Assembly (NCBI RefSeq): GCF_003073045.1 | Contig: NC_037600.1 | Span: 15,578,352-15,642,351 of the forward strand | Reading direction: 5' to 3' | Length of the DNA stretch: 64,000 nucleotides | DNA from: Pomacea canaliculata | Taxonomy: Eukaryota; Mollusca; Gastropoda; Architaenioglossa; Ampullariidae | Shown here: positions 26,101 to 37,000 of the stretch, one piece after another | Layout of the letters: the number at the start of each line of letters is the position of its first letter | How positions within the stretch are numbered: position 1 is the stretch's first letter | Notes under the pieces: model-generated | The model's input: only the letters and a program-made list of their open reading frames with translations | What the model was told of the DNA's origin: nothing | Databases searched by the model: none | Translations under genes and position numbers: made by a program

Positions 26101-26422
26101 TTTGGGACACGTAGCCCACTGTTGTAAAATGATACTATATTCACAAATTTCTTACAGACTAAAGACGACAAAAATACCCTTCATCCGGTCTTTACTTCTC
26201 AGGATCTTACGAGAAGATAATATGGCTTTGCTCATTTTTATAAGGTTGTAGTGTAAGGTTGAGATTTGATGTCACATTAACAGCTTTGCTTGCACATAAA
26301 TATACTGCTTTATTGGCGCGCCCTCCCCCCACACACACGTTTTCACAAATCTTATGAATATTCAAGCTACAATTATTTAAGTGCAAAAATAATGAAGTCA
26401 CATGACGTCTGACCTGATTCAT
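14155..26422 (-). CDS. KY/hillarin-like transglutaminase-fold protein, copy 2 (complete, 761 aa)
   Basis: Exons 5' to 3': 26414-26422, 25477-25593, 24583-24812, 24245-24463, 17418-17774, 16478-17045, 15366-15663, 14941-15191, 14347-14526 and 14155-14211. They total 2,286 nt and stay in one frame from MNQ to TAA. Order, lengths and phases match copy 1, except that exon 4 is 6 nt longer (PIRTR). The core reads CRAARIPCVLVDGKVKG, then TWAVVYVANSWRFVFPRWAF. Triad positions are Asn, Cys and Phe, not Cys, His and Asp. The beta exon has GTYKFRVLG and LPADDPTPEYSLEVDT, and the tail is helical. The protein ends CLEKIALYRTKGSVKRRK. An alternative open frame in the last exon runs on to a GTAAGAG donor at about 14,089, so the C-terminus is the least certain part. 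The intron between 17,774 and 24,245 is swollen by an antisense LINE. Confidence 0.85.
18967..19344 (+). repeat. 42-bp minisatellite, nine units, in the 5' region of the LINE
   Basis: Units share AGCCATAACAGAGACCAACC and translate as GGSHNRDQPSNTTT. Because 42 is a multiple of 3, the array stays open in several frames on both strands. Seven or eight units are nearly identical and the last is diverged. There are no unique spacers, so it is not a CRISPR array. The frame at 18,877-19,440 begins in host intron sequence, so it is not a real gene as it stands. Confidence 0.9.
20174..20623. mobile_element. 450-bp MITE (hAT-like) inserted in the LINE endonuclease
   Basis: The 8-bp repeat AACCGGGG flanks it (20,166-20,173 and 20,624-20,631). 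Removing the insert and one repeat restores the LINE frame (GRSTGDEKGEIT). Both ends are made of a 15-bp iterated motif, CGGACGTTTCGCCGC, three times on the left and inverted four times on the right. Inside are a GA run and a direct repeat containing ACAATGGCGAGAGAAATGTG (about 20,391 and 20,467). The 8-bp duplication points to hAT-type mobilisation; the family is not identified. Confidence 0.85.
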
Positions 26423-26813
26423 CTGTGAAGTATGAGGAAGCAAGAACTCTCGAAATTCTTCTTACTTCGGCCAGTTGCTTTTAGAAATATGGCTGATCTG
26501 GCAAAAAAAAAAAAAAATTGTTGTTGATAATAATCATCCTCCCTTAAATTGTTTCCGTAATATTCATTTCACTTTCCTCGGGGTCTAGTGGAGGAAGTCT
26601 GCTGCTCCACTCGGGTATCAAACCGTCGCACCATCGGGTTCGGACTCCATTGCTCTAAGTTCTCGGGTTTTACCAACATGGCAGACGTCGGATGCACAGC
26701 AGACTTAGTAAGGTCTTCTTGCAGAGATTAATTCTGTTTCAATACATTTGAGTAGAATGGACATTTGTAAGAAAAAAAGAAATCGAGCTAATAAATAAAC
26801 AGACGGTACCTAC

Positions 26814-26865
26814 TTGAATTGCCCAGAGGTAGAGAGATTTGTTTCATTCACAGGCCTAATATAGC
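26814..26865 (-). promoter_or_regulatory. Putative core promoter and first exon, KY-like copy 2
   Basis: This matches the block at 8,277. The first exon would end at 26,814 with donor GTAGGT (minus strand). A TATA-like CTATATTA lies at 26,858-26,865, placing the start near 26,830. Confidence 0.4.
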
Positions 26866-26869
26866 TGTA

Positions 26870-28651
26870 CATAATGATATGTTATCTCAGTCTGGTGCCC
26901 TATCCTAGTTAAAGCGAGACATCAGACTTTAAAGCTACTTTCAAATAAATAATATTGTTCCGCCACTTTTAGCTGGACACAGATACGTTAGAATCACAAA
27001 AATTGCCGTGAGTCTCACAAAGGTGAGCTGCTACAGCACCTCACCATCATCTACTTAAGTTTCTACCACTGACTGCAGACTTCAGTGACATCAGATGTGA
27101 AAATGTAGGACAGTCTGTATCTAAGTTTCACCATCCTTCCAAAAATATTATTGAGAAGTTTCTCATTTCGTTACAACATAATGACTGCGCTGTATGTTGT
27201 TAGCCTTTCAACAATGTTTATCAATTTTATTTTTCACTCTACTAAGTCTTTAACACGCCAGTGTCCAAATCTCGTTATCAAGAAAGTGTCTCAGTCTTTT
27301 TGAGAAAACAGGTTACTGCGCTATCAGTTGAATGTAGCCTACGAGTCCTGGTGATAACAAAGTAATTTTAGGGTTTTAGAGATATTGCTCGTTGTTTTTT
27401 TTTTTTTTTTATCAGTTATAGCAATCACACTTACCCGTAAGCTCCTAATCAAGAATCATTCATCAATCCCACGCTTAATTAAAAAATGTCACATTATATT
27501 ATATTTATTTTGCATCTGTTAAAAGCGAAGTATTAAGGAAAACGCAAGAAAAAAAGTGTATCTAATATATTTTATTGTGTGTATTATTCCTGCCTGATAC
27601 ACATACTTCTCGTTATTATTCAGAAAAAATAGTCTAAGGTAATATTACAACAAGAAATAAATAAGATAAACTATATATGCTACACATTTTCTTTCAAAAT
27701 TATACTGCAGTTTAATGTCCACACATCACACAGTATATAAAGAAAATTCTGCCTACGCCGCAGGCTTTACTATCTTGATTGACCTCAGATGTGAGAACTT
27801 AGGTCAGAGTGCAGGTAGACTTTAACATCCCGCCTAAGGGTAAGAATTAAAATTGTCGCATTTTGTTACGAGACAATGATTGCATTTTAATTTTCTACTC
27901 AGCCTTTAGCACGTCCAAACTAGTGCAACTGCTATTTTCGAGAAACGAAGATAACTGCATTATCAGTCGAATGTAGAACATGCGTCCAGGTACCGACAGG
28001 TAAAAGTTTGGGGAAGAGCAGATATGAAACACTTAGTCGTATTTTTAATGACTTATCGCACATTCCATCACGTGTACCTTCAAGTTAGAGGATAGATGGT
28101 GACGTCACTTTGGGACTTTAGAGTCACGTGAGAAGCCACGCCCCTAACTGAATCCCACAACCACAACAGCCAGTATTTTACTGTTGGTGTATTAACCTTT
28201 TCGAAATCAACATTCTCTGATTTCCTTCAACATAAAATTATTTTTTGAAAAATATGCAAAATTTAAAGCAAAAATTATGTATTTTGACAAAAAGCTTGGT
28301 GTCGCATGTCGGCGATTATTTTGCTTTCCATACTTGGCTGACCTGCCGTCCGGTGCATGAGGGGAAACACATCTTATCAAGCGACATTTTACCTCGTCCT
28401 TATGTAATGGGTGGAAGTGCGAGTGAGATAAAATGTTTTATATTAGTGATTATATGTGTTGGCAGTTTGAGTCTGATATGTATGCTAAAGTTAGATCACC
28501 TCTGTTAGTTCTGGAATGTGGCCGTTGGTTCGAGGCGCATGTGGCGCGCACCCGCATTTTTGGTTTGAGTAAGGCAACCCAACCCCCACGCAACTTTTGT
28601 TTCTTAGACAGCTTGTTTCTAGGACTGTGGCCAGAGATGTGTGTGCGTGTG
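26870..28651. other. 5' flank of KY-like copy 2
   Basis: No gene is seen. It is collinear with 8,340-10,458 apart from a deletion of about 360 bp and a poly-T run near 27,393-27,410. Confidence 0.5.
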
Positions 28652-31121
28652 TGTCAGGGACGAGTTCAATTCACACTTTCACACTACTCGCACTCACTGT
28701 ACGCACACGTCCCCTTACGTGTTCTTTCATTCACAAATCACATAGATTTGTCGTGAGCAACAAAACTTTTATATCAGTCAACATTAAACACACACACACG
28801 ATACTGTGAACTAGATATATAAAGTCTGTAGGTCTTCCACGCCGCGGCCTGTAAATCAAAGCTGTCGTATGTTTTTGAATATTTCGTTAAAGTCTTAGTT
28901 ACTCACACCGCACTGCCTGAAGAGAACGTCTGTGCAACCCAAAAATAAAACGTCCTGGTAAATTCCTCCCTTTCCCTGGTTCAGAAGTTGTGCAGTCTTG
29001 GTAACACTTGGCTGATATCCACAAACAAAACTCTTAGGGGAAACCACATTCACGTTCCGGTTCTTAATAAGTAAGTGCTGACTTGGCAGACACCTAGTCG
29101 ACGACTAAGAATATATTCTCTGGGATCAACACACAAGATCCAAAGCGAATACCACGAATATATTCCCTGGGATCAACACATAAGATACAAAGCGAACACC
29201 ACGAATAAATTCTCTGGGATCGACACATAAGATCCAAAGCGGACACCACACACTTTCAGTCCTCCTCTCTTCACTGCCCACAGCCGTCTGCTTCCTTCCA
29301 AATAATTTTCACGCTACGTCCCTCTAAAATTACGTCATAAAATGACGTCGGGTTCTGACGCGAAACACAACGCAACAAAAACACTCTCATACTGGTAAGG
29401 GCAATAATCCCTGACAACAACAGACAGGGGCAACAACCCCCTGTTCCTAACATTCCTCCCCTCTTACAAAAAAAAATGTTCACATTTTTGCTAACTGTAC
29501 TACTATATTTCTCACTACAATACTAAGGAGTTTCACACTTTTGCTGTACCACTTTAGCTCTCACTACAATGTTATGGAATGTCACATTTTTGCTGTACCT
29601 CTCATTTTCTCACTACAATGCTGAAGAATTTCACATTTTTGCTGTACCACTCTATCTCCCACTACAATACTAAGGAATTTCTTGATCTGTCCCCGTTCGT
29701 GACAAGGCGTCTGCTAATCTGTTGTTAGTTCCCTTAATAGGTTCAATGTCAAATTTGAATTCTTGCAGGGCTAAAGCCCATCTCATTATTCGTGCATTTT
29801 TATACGGAGTGGAGGTGAGGAAGGTGAGGGGTTTGTGAGCTGTAAAAAGAACAAACTGTCTGCCGTACAGATAGCGAGACAGTTTCAGAGCAGCCCAGAC
29901 GATCGCTAAACATTCCCTCTCTGCGGTACTATACCGTGCCTCTCTGTCCAATAGTTTGCGACTGGTGTACATGACTGGAAAGAGGGCATCGTCGTGTTGT
30001 TGCAGTAACATCGCCCCTAGCCCCACAGCGCTGGCATCGGCTTGTAGCATGAAGGGCAATGCAAAGTCCGGCAACCGCAGGATGGGAAAGCTGGATAAGA
30101 GAAATAGAATTCTCTCTAGTTTCGCCTGACACTCTGTAGTCCAATGTATCGAGCGTGGACTGGTTCCTCTTACCAATTCTGATATGGGCGCCATTATTTT
30201 GGAAAAGTCGGCGATGTATCGCCGATAATATCCTATGAGCCCTAGCAGTGATCTCACTTGCTTCTTGGTTTGTGGCGTTTTAAGGTCTAATATCTTCTGG
30301 ACAAGTACACGGTCGGGTCTCATGACACCTTGGCCAATCTGGTGTCCTAGGTAGAGTATCTGAGGATATCCATAGTAGATCTTTGAAGGCCTGGCTGTCA
30401 GTTGATATTGTGATAGTGTGGACATTATTTCATTTAGGTGGGATAAATGGTCATCCCATGAATCACTCCCTATGAGTAAGTCGTCAAAGAAGTGGTATGT
30501 AGAAAATCTTTCTAAGTTTAGCAAGCGCATGGCGCGCGCAAAAGTGGCTGGAGCTGTCACCAGACCAAAAGGCATTCTGGTCCACTGGAAGAGTCCTTTC
30601 GTGGTTTGAAAGGCTGTCATGCCGATCTTCTTGTCTGACTGGTATTTGCCAATATCCTTTAGGCAGGTGAATATTGGTAAAGAATTTGGCTGAGGCGAGT
30701 TTAACGTAGACCGCCGCTGTGTCCGGAATTGGCTCGGCATCGAACTGAGTTATCTGATTGAGTGACCTGTAGTCGACGCAAAAGCGTATCGAGTCGTTTT
30801 TCTTCTTAATCAGGAGAACGGGGGAAGAATAGGGGGATATGGATGGCTCAATCACCCCGAGTTTTAACATAGCGTCCACTTCCGCCTCTATCTGTTGTTG
30901 AAGAGCAAATGGCACTGGGTAAGGACGCTGTCGTATCACCTTGTCCTGTGTTAATTTTATTTCATGTTCGATAGCTCCCTGGGCGGGCTGTCAGAACGTC
31001 TTGATAATGACTGAACAGCTTCTGTAAAGCTTTTAAAGCTTTTTATGAACACTCTCATACTGGTAAGGGCAATAATTTCTGACTAACAACAGAGAGGGAC
31101 AACAACCCCCTGTTGCTAACA
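28652..31121 (-). mobile_element. Ty3/gypsy-type LTR retrotransposon, broken fossil
   Basis: Parts on the minus strand: a 5' LTR fragment (31,048-31,121), a partial pol with reverse transcriptase and RNase H (about 29,670-30,990), a short tandem-repeat stretch (about 29,475-29,690), a polypurine tract (29,453-29,465) and a 3' LTR of about 800 bp (28,652-29,452). RT/RNase H motifs include RMPFGLVTAPATF, LLGLIGYYRRYI and ADASAVGLGAMLLQQ. Gag, protease, integrase and most of the 5' LTR are missing. There is at least one frame break besides the large deletions. Age cannot be judged from the two LTRs here because the second copy came with the segmental duplication. Confidence 0.85.
29475..29690. 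repeat. About 62-bp tandem repeat before the 3' LTR
   Basis: About four units share CACATTTTTGCTGTACC, then CACTACAATNCT. They lie between the RNase H region and the polypurine tract of the Ty3-type element. Confidence 0.8.
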
Positions 31122-31950
31122 TTACACCAATACCACTTCACTTCTTTGTAGTCGCACTGTGTCAAGTGATGACTGAATTTTGTAGCTGGCGATCTAGAAA
31201 TGTGAACAATTTCAAAGAGTGGTGCAGAGTAGTTTAAAAGGATTAAGTAACACTCTATGAAAGATGATTTCCCATGTCTGGGTGCCTTCTGAATTTCATA
31301 TACATGCCTACAGATGACATGACAGCACACACTGAGAAAGTCAACAACGGATATACGAAAATCCTCGATAAAGTGTTAAGGCAAGACACAGCAAAGAAAT
31401 TGAACAAAAATCTAAATTTTCAGCCATTTTACGATGATCGCATGTTATGAATGTTCAGCATGTCATCAAGTGATTTTTAATAAGACAATGTAGGTACTTT
31501 GTATATTGTGTTACTAAGAAAAGTGTTATATTTGGTCATGATGCACATAGATTCAGCAAAAGCAATGTTTGGCACATTGCTACACAGTCTTTAAAAAAAA
31601 AACTTAGTCACATCACACCACACTAGCAAAAATACGATTCATTTATCTTTGAATCAAAAGAACTTTGATGGCTAATGGAAATTTTTACACGCAGCTAGAA
31701 CTAGATGCTAAGTTAGAAAAAAAAGGGTTATACATGCTTAATAGACATGCTTAAATAAGCGACTTCGTGAATGATATAGGGAAGTACTGATGTTTACAGT
31801 AGAAAACAAATGAAATAAATTCTACTGTAATTTTACATCATACATGTTACTTTATCATTTTCTGTACAACATTAAATGTAAATTGTTTTGGAGGATGTGA
31901 GTTTAGAGCCACAGCCTTGTCTTTTACCCTAGTCCTTGGTTTTGACTAAA
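31122..31950. other. Spacer between the LTR element and KY-like copy 3
   Basis: AT-rich DNA without a recognised gene or repeat. It begins directly at the outer edge of the 5' LTR fragment; no target duplication matching the other end is seen. Confidence 0.5.
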
Positions 31951-32999
31951 CTAGTTGCTTTTTGTACACTTTTCTCTGGATCGGAAGGACTTCACCCTGT
32001 TCAGGCACTGCAAACATCAACAATGACATTCATGTAGTTGAAACCACTTATGACACAATGTATAGAACATTGCATTTAAACACCTGACTTAGTTTGAAAG
32101 TAAAGCATGAAAATGTTTTTAAGAACACAAAAAGCAAAGTTGGAAGTGTATAAAATATACGAAAATGTTGCCATAGCGCCACCAATTCCAATATGCCCAG
32201 ATGGCATCAAGCAGAACCAGCTAAATTCTATTAATTTCAGACAGTGGTCCAGGCAAAAAAATTTCGGAATTTATTGGATTTTTAGACTCATTCATACTAT
32301 TCCTTAATAAAATAATTTACAGCTTAAGAGACAAAAGGTATATGTTTGTATATGTGTAAGTTTCTTACTCTCAATTTGTATAAAGCATAAGTGAATTAAA
32401 AGCTGCTAGCAAGTTTTCTGAATCAGTCTAATAAAACGGTTACACTTTATTCCTCAGACATTTCTGTAGCCGCTTCTATGTGTTTATAATTCTAGTTCTT
32501 TTAAGATATAATTATACAAGAGATTTGACAGTGAAAACAGTATTTAATGGACAACTTTAACCAAGGATCTATGCAGTTGTTATACAGTGTATATAGTAAT
32601 CTAATAAATTTAACTACTAGGATTAGTAATCCTGCTATTGTCTAATATACTTACCCATAAATAAAGAGTCCTGTGGAATTTATCGCCGTGAAAACTTCCA
32701 TCACATCTCATCAATTTTTCTTCTGCTAGATCCACCTGCTCTCGGGTCAACACAGAGTCGTCAAATGTTATCAGTGTTTCGTGTAGTTGATTGGCGGTTA
32801 TTTGGTTCATTTTTGTCCATATCTTTTGCCACGTCTGCACATTATCAAAGTTTGTTAATATTGCTACACAATAATGCTCCAAGAATTGAACAATGTGCTT
32901 AACATGACTGGCACACTGATGACAACGAAAACATTAATGTGTACTTTGTGGGGGGTGCGTTTTTGTGTTTAACATGATGTAAGATATTACTTCTTGTTG

Positions 33000-33285
33000 T
33001 GTATTAACCTTAATGTGGAGGTAACAATCGCCTCAAGTAGGGTGTCGGGTGAAGTGTTTACTAGCCAGAGACCTATTATGTACGAAATGGGGGCTTCTGT
33101 GCCATCGCAGAAGTGTAATATGAGGTAGGAGAGCTGAGGTGTTACAAGTGCCAAGAGCGACCAGCAGAGGTGTCAATGATGCCTATGAAGAGTGACGCCT
33201 CAGGGGCTCCCACACCTGTCCGCCTGATTCACGGGGAGTGGGGGTTAGTCACCTGTCCACCAAACTGCATCGTGAACCCACAAAA
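33000..33285. repeat. Unclassified dispersed repeat, copy 1 of 2
   Basis: It lies in an intron of KY-like copy 3 and shares GTTAGTCACCTGTCCACCA, CCCACACCTGTC and GTTACAAGTGCCAAG-type blocks in the same order with 52,440-52,710. No ends or coding frame are recognised. Confidence 0.6.
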
Positions 33286-33639
33286 ACGACAGCTTTAACA
33301 TCAGAGCTCAGTTAATATGCGTGTGAGAGTGAATGGTAGATTTAGAGAGAGGTAATAGCACTGGAATAGTGGAAGCACGCTTAGCTCGGATGGTACTGGG
33401 TCTTCCCCTAGACGAGTCTTTCTATTGAATGTATTCGTGTGCTTTTTACGTTTCCCTACGCCTCGGCCACAGCCAAGCGAGCGTGGTGCCTTACTGGTAT
33501 ACGTGCCACTCACAGCCATGCGAACCATTGTTGTGGTTTTTTTACTTATAAAACACGTTATTTTGCCCTTAAAATGCATAATTACGATAGTTTAGACATT
33601 TCTGAAAACAGGAATCTTCCTTGAATATGAAAGGAAGTT

Positions 33640-34080
33640 TAGGTATTTACCCAAACTGCTTTTTTCCTTTGGAAACATGGCGAGTCTGATGATGAAAGGG
33701 AGTTGGAGGTGGGAGATAATGACGATGACAAAGAAGAGTGCATCGACGTAGACAACAACACAATTTTAGAGGGGGTGACGAAGAATTACTTCACGAAACG
33801 AATTTACAGATTAAGTTCATAGGTGAAGCAGACGAGCCCGAGGAGTACAATACAAAATCGACAGCCATCCTTGCACGAACTTGTATTATTGGACTGTAGA
33901 CCAAAACCTTAGCAAACGAGCATTCCTGCTAGCATCGGTAGAGATCGGACTAATGGTATCTCGTTCTTAAGTGTTAAGAGCAAGCTCCTTAGGAGTGCGA
34001 GCATGTTTGTGCATTAATTATTATTATTATATAAAAGGTTAAGTATATATAAAAATGTTTTACATAAATATGCATATATC
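33640..34080. other. Intron sequence with a short acidic frame
   Basis: From about 33,679 on the plus strand a frame reads GESDDERELEVGDNDDDKEE and stops at about 33,822. It lacks a start, a partner exon and recognised homology. It may be a fragment of an inserted gene or transposon. Confidence 0.25.
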
Positions 34081-37000
34081 TATTGTAATGTTGTACACTT
34101 TAGACTTTTAAGAACATTATACCTACATTAACGTTTTACTTACACTTAGTTCTGATTGGTTTTCTCCGAGTAGGATGAAGACAGCAAATAGGACATTAAT
34201 CGCGTCGTCAGAAGATTTGAAAATATTCACTTCGTCACCCGTTAACAACTGCCCCTCCCTGTGGTTTTGTAGGAACTCTTCCAGATTCCAGTATAGCTGT
34301 TGGGTGTGCTTGAACCAAAACTTTTCTCGCGCCTCTTTACCGACACAGGTATTAGCTATTTTAATAAGACATTCTTCCATCTCTTTCAGCTTTTGATTGT
34401 AAAGCGTTTTTTCCATTTCTGCACAGAGAGATGTGTACACAAATGCATAAATATTTACATCTCTACGCGCATTATGCCCTAATAGCTCCATGTTAAATTT
34501 ACAAGTGTTCTGAAATCCTATTTTTTATAATCAAACTATATAAAACATCCAAATACCTTGTTTACACTTAGCATTTTATTTTCGTACCTTCTTTACACAA
34601 TGCCCATAATGCTGTCTTGGCCTTCTCTATCTCTCCTTTGTCTTGAAACTTTGTAGCTATGAAGTCTTCAAGTGCACGATTTAGACGATCCAAATTTTTC
34701 CCCTGCATAGCAGCGAGCAGCTCCTCTCGTACACCCTTGTACCTTGCTTCCTGCACATGTATTGTTTGTTTTATTACTGAGACTTTAATGCCAGCCATCT
34801 TGATGCCACGTGCATCCCTCTCAAACAGCTTAGTATCATCGTTTCAGACGAAAACGTGACCTCTTCATATTATTGTAAATTTTGCAGTAAAAGACAAATG
34901 GCTCATCAGAAGAAGACAAATTGTTTTGTTTACCAAGCATTTTTTGTGAATATTAAAAGTACACTAAAATATGTAATAGAACACGAAATACTATATCACT
35001 TAAGTGTCTAAGAAGGACGATTTAGTTATCAATCACATTTTTCGTACTTCCACAAAAAAACCTATTGCCTTCAGCAAGAATTTAGGCTTCCTTGCGGCTT
35101 TGTGTTGTAGAATTTTAAATCTTGAATCTCTGTACTACACGCTTTAGAAGTGAGTAAGTAAAGTTGTCTTGTAGCTCAAATACTGTGCGTTGTGACAGAA
35201 TCTTGAGCATACAAATGCGTAAGCACAATATGAGCTTGGAAATAATGGAAAACAGGAAATAATGATGGCAAATTAAAAGATTAAGAGATTGGGTGTTTTC
35301 CCGAAAGAGGGGAGTTTTAACACTAGCCCGTATAGCATTGAAGGTGGTAAGAGTGTGGTGCCAGACGAAGAAAAAGAGCTTCTACCAAATATACCTCATC
35401 TTAGATATAACACATACGATCTGCATGAGCAGACAGGTGTCTTTGAGCAAGGCCAGGAAGGCACAGTAGGTGTCGTTTTTGTGCTGGGTACAAGTGTGAA
35501 CTGGAAGCAAACTCAGCTAACGACAAAGAGATGACGCGACTGTTAAAATGGTCTGAAATCTTTGACCTGACGAAGCTCCAGAAAGCGGATGTTAAGTGCT
35601 TAGAGCTATCATGTCTGAACATATAGGTCATCAGGTTTGATACCCGTATGGTACAGTCGATCCATATTTCAGGAACGGGTAGTTAACTTTTTATTAGGAA
35701 ACGTTAAGCAGAGAGAGAGAGAGAGAGGAGATGGGTACACCATTACCAAAACGATTACACACCTGCCAAGAGTAGTCGCTGGTCAGCAAGTAGTTTAACA
35801 TGATCTTGTCCTTGACTGTTCTGCTGACTTTGTCTGATTTTATGGCCTCAATTTCAAGAGAATATTCAGGTGATGGGTCATCTGCCGGCAGTTTAACATT
35901 AACGGTCGCCCTGTTATTGTCTCTTCCCACACTAACGTTGTTCCGCAGTTGCTCTGGTGTTCGCGTGTTGTGGAGCAGTCTTGCTGAAACATCGTCTTCG
36001 GAAGGAACATTGAAGCTGATGTTGATCTTCTCGCCACTTTTCACTTGTACAGTCCCTTCTTTGTGAGAAGGCTTTGATAAGCCAAATTTTAATGCTGTCT
36101 CAGTAAATCCATATTGATTCTGAGGTTGGGGTGGGAACGGTCGTATCTCAGGTTCCACATAATCGCAGACGATACCAAATTCCATTAGGTTGCACTCGTA
36201 CCCAGCCTGGTTAACGACAGCCAGTACCAGTTTATATGTTCCAGTAACTGGAAGTCTCATCATAATTGATTCCTTTCTCAAACCTTGATTCGCCCTGTTA
36301 AACATTAATGATTAATTCAATAAGCTGGAAAAATTATTTTCAGAAGTGAAAAATTATTTCACTGGATACAGAGAATTTGCATGCGTCGGACACCTGCTTT
36401 ACGGCGTCTAGAATTATATCGCTACCCATAAAGAACTTAAAATATTTGCCTTTCGCTTCTCAACAGAAATATGCAATGTCCTCAGCATTTAAAGTTTATT
36501 TAATTTTAAGATTTATTTTGACGAAGAAAATGTTTTATTTCTCGACCATAACTGTGATACTGTTAACAAGGTTTTAAAAAGTACATTCTTACATGGTTAC
36601 ATAGCGATCCATTTGAAACTCTTGCGGAAATTTACTCTCCGAACAACTTTGATCGAAAAACAGTTGATATTTAAGTTTTGAATCTGCTTCTGGGCTGGAC
36701 AGGTCGACAAAACAGCGTCCAGCTTCAGTCTTTATTTGACCAGTCAAAGGTCTAATCAGAATCCACCCAGATGAGAAATATGACTGCGAGAAATAAGGCG
36801 AAGCAAAAAAGTTTTCTTCTGTCCATGGCTCAGTCAAAAGCTGCTTCTCACTGTCATCTGGATAACACATGTATTTCAGCACTTCGGGGTCAGTCAGGAA
36901 AAAAAATTCATTGACGTGGGTTACCAGTTCTCCATCACTTGCTTTGAACCTAAACAAGTACAAATTCAAAATTGCAAGCCTACAATAATCTTTATTTTAA

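Larger units (their letters stand above)
14155..29452. repeat. Tandem segmental duplication unit 2 (partner 1-11,258)
   Basis: This is the counterpart of unit 1, longer because of the LINE at 18.9-23.7 kb. Homology with unit 1 ends at 29,452, the first base of the LTR, exactly where unit 1 ends at 11,258. Confidence 0.85.

Noticed and set aside
35289-35534. 81-aa plus-strand frame in an intron of KY-like copy 3
   Set aside because: No recognised domain, no partner exon and no copy in the other two units; probably inserted or random sequence.
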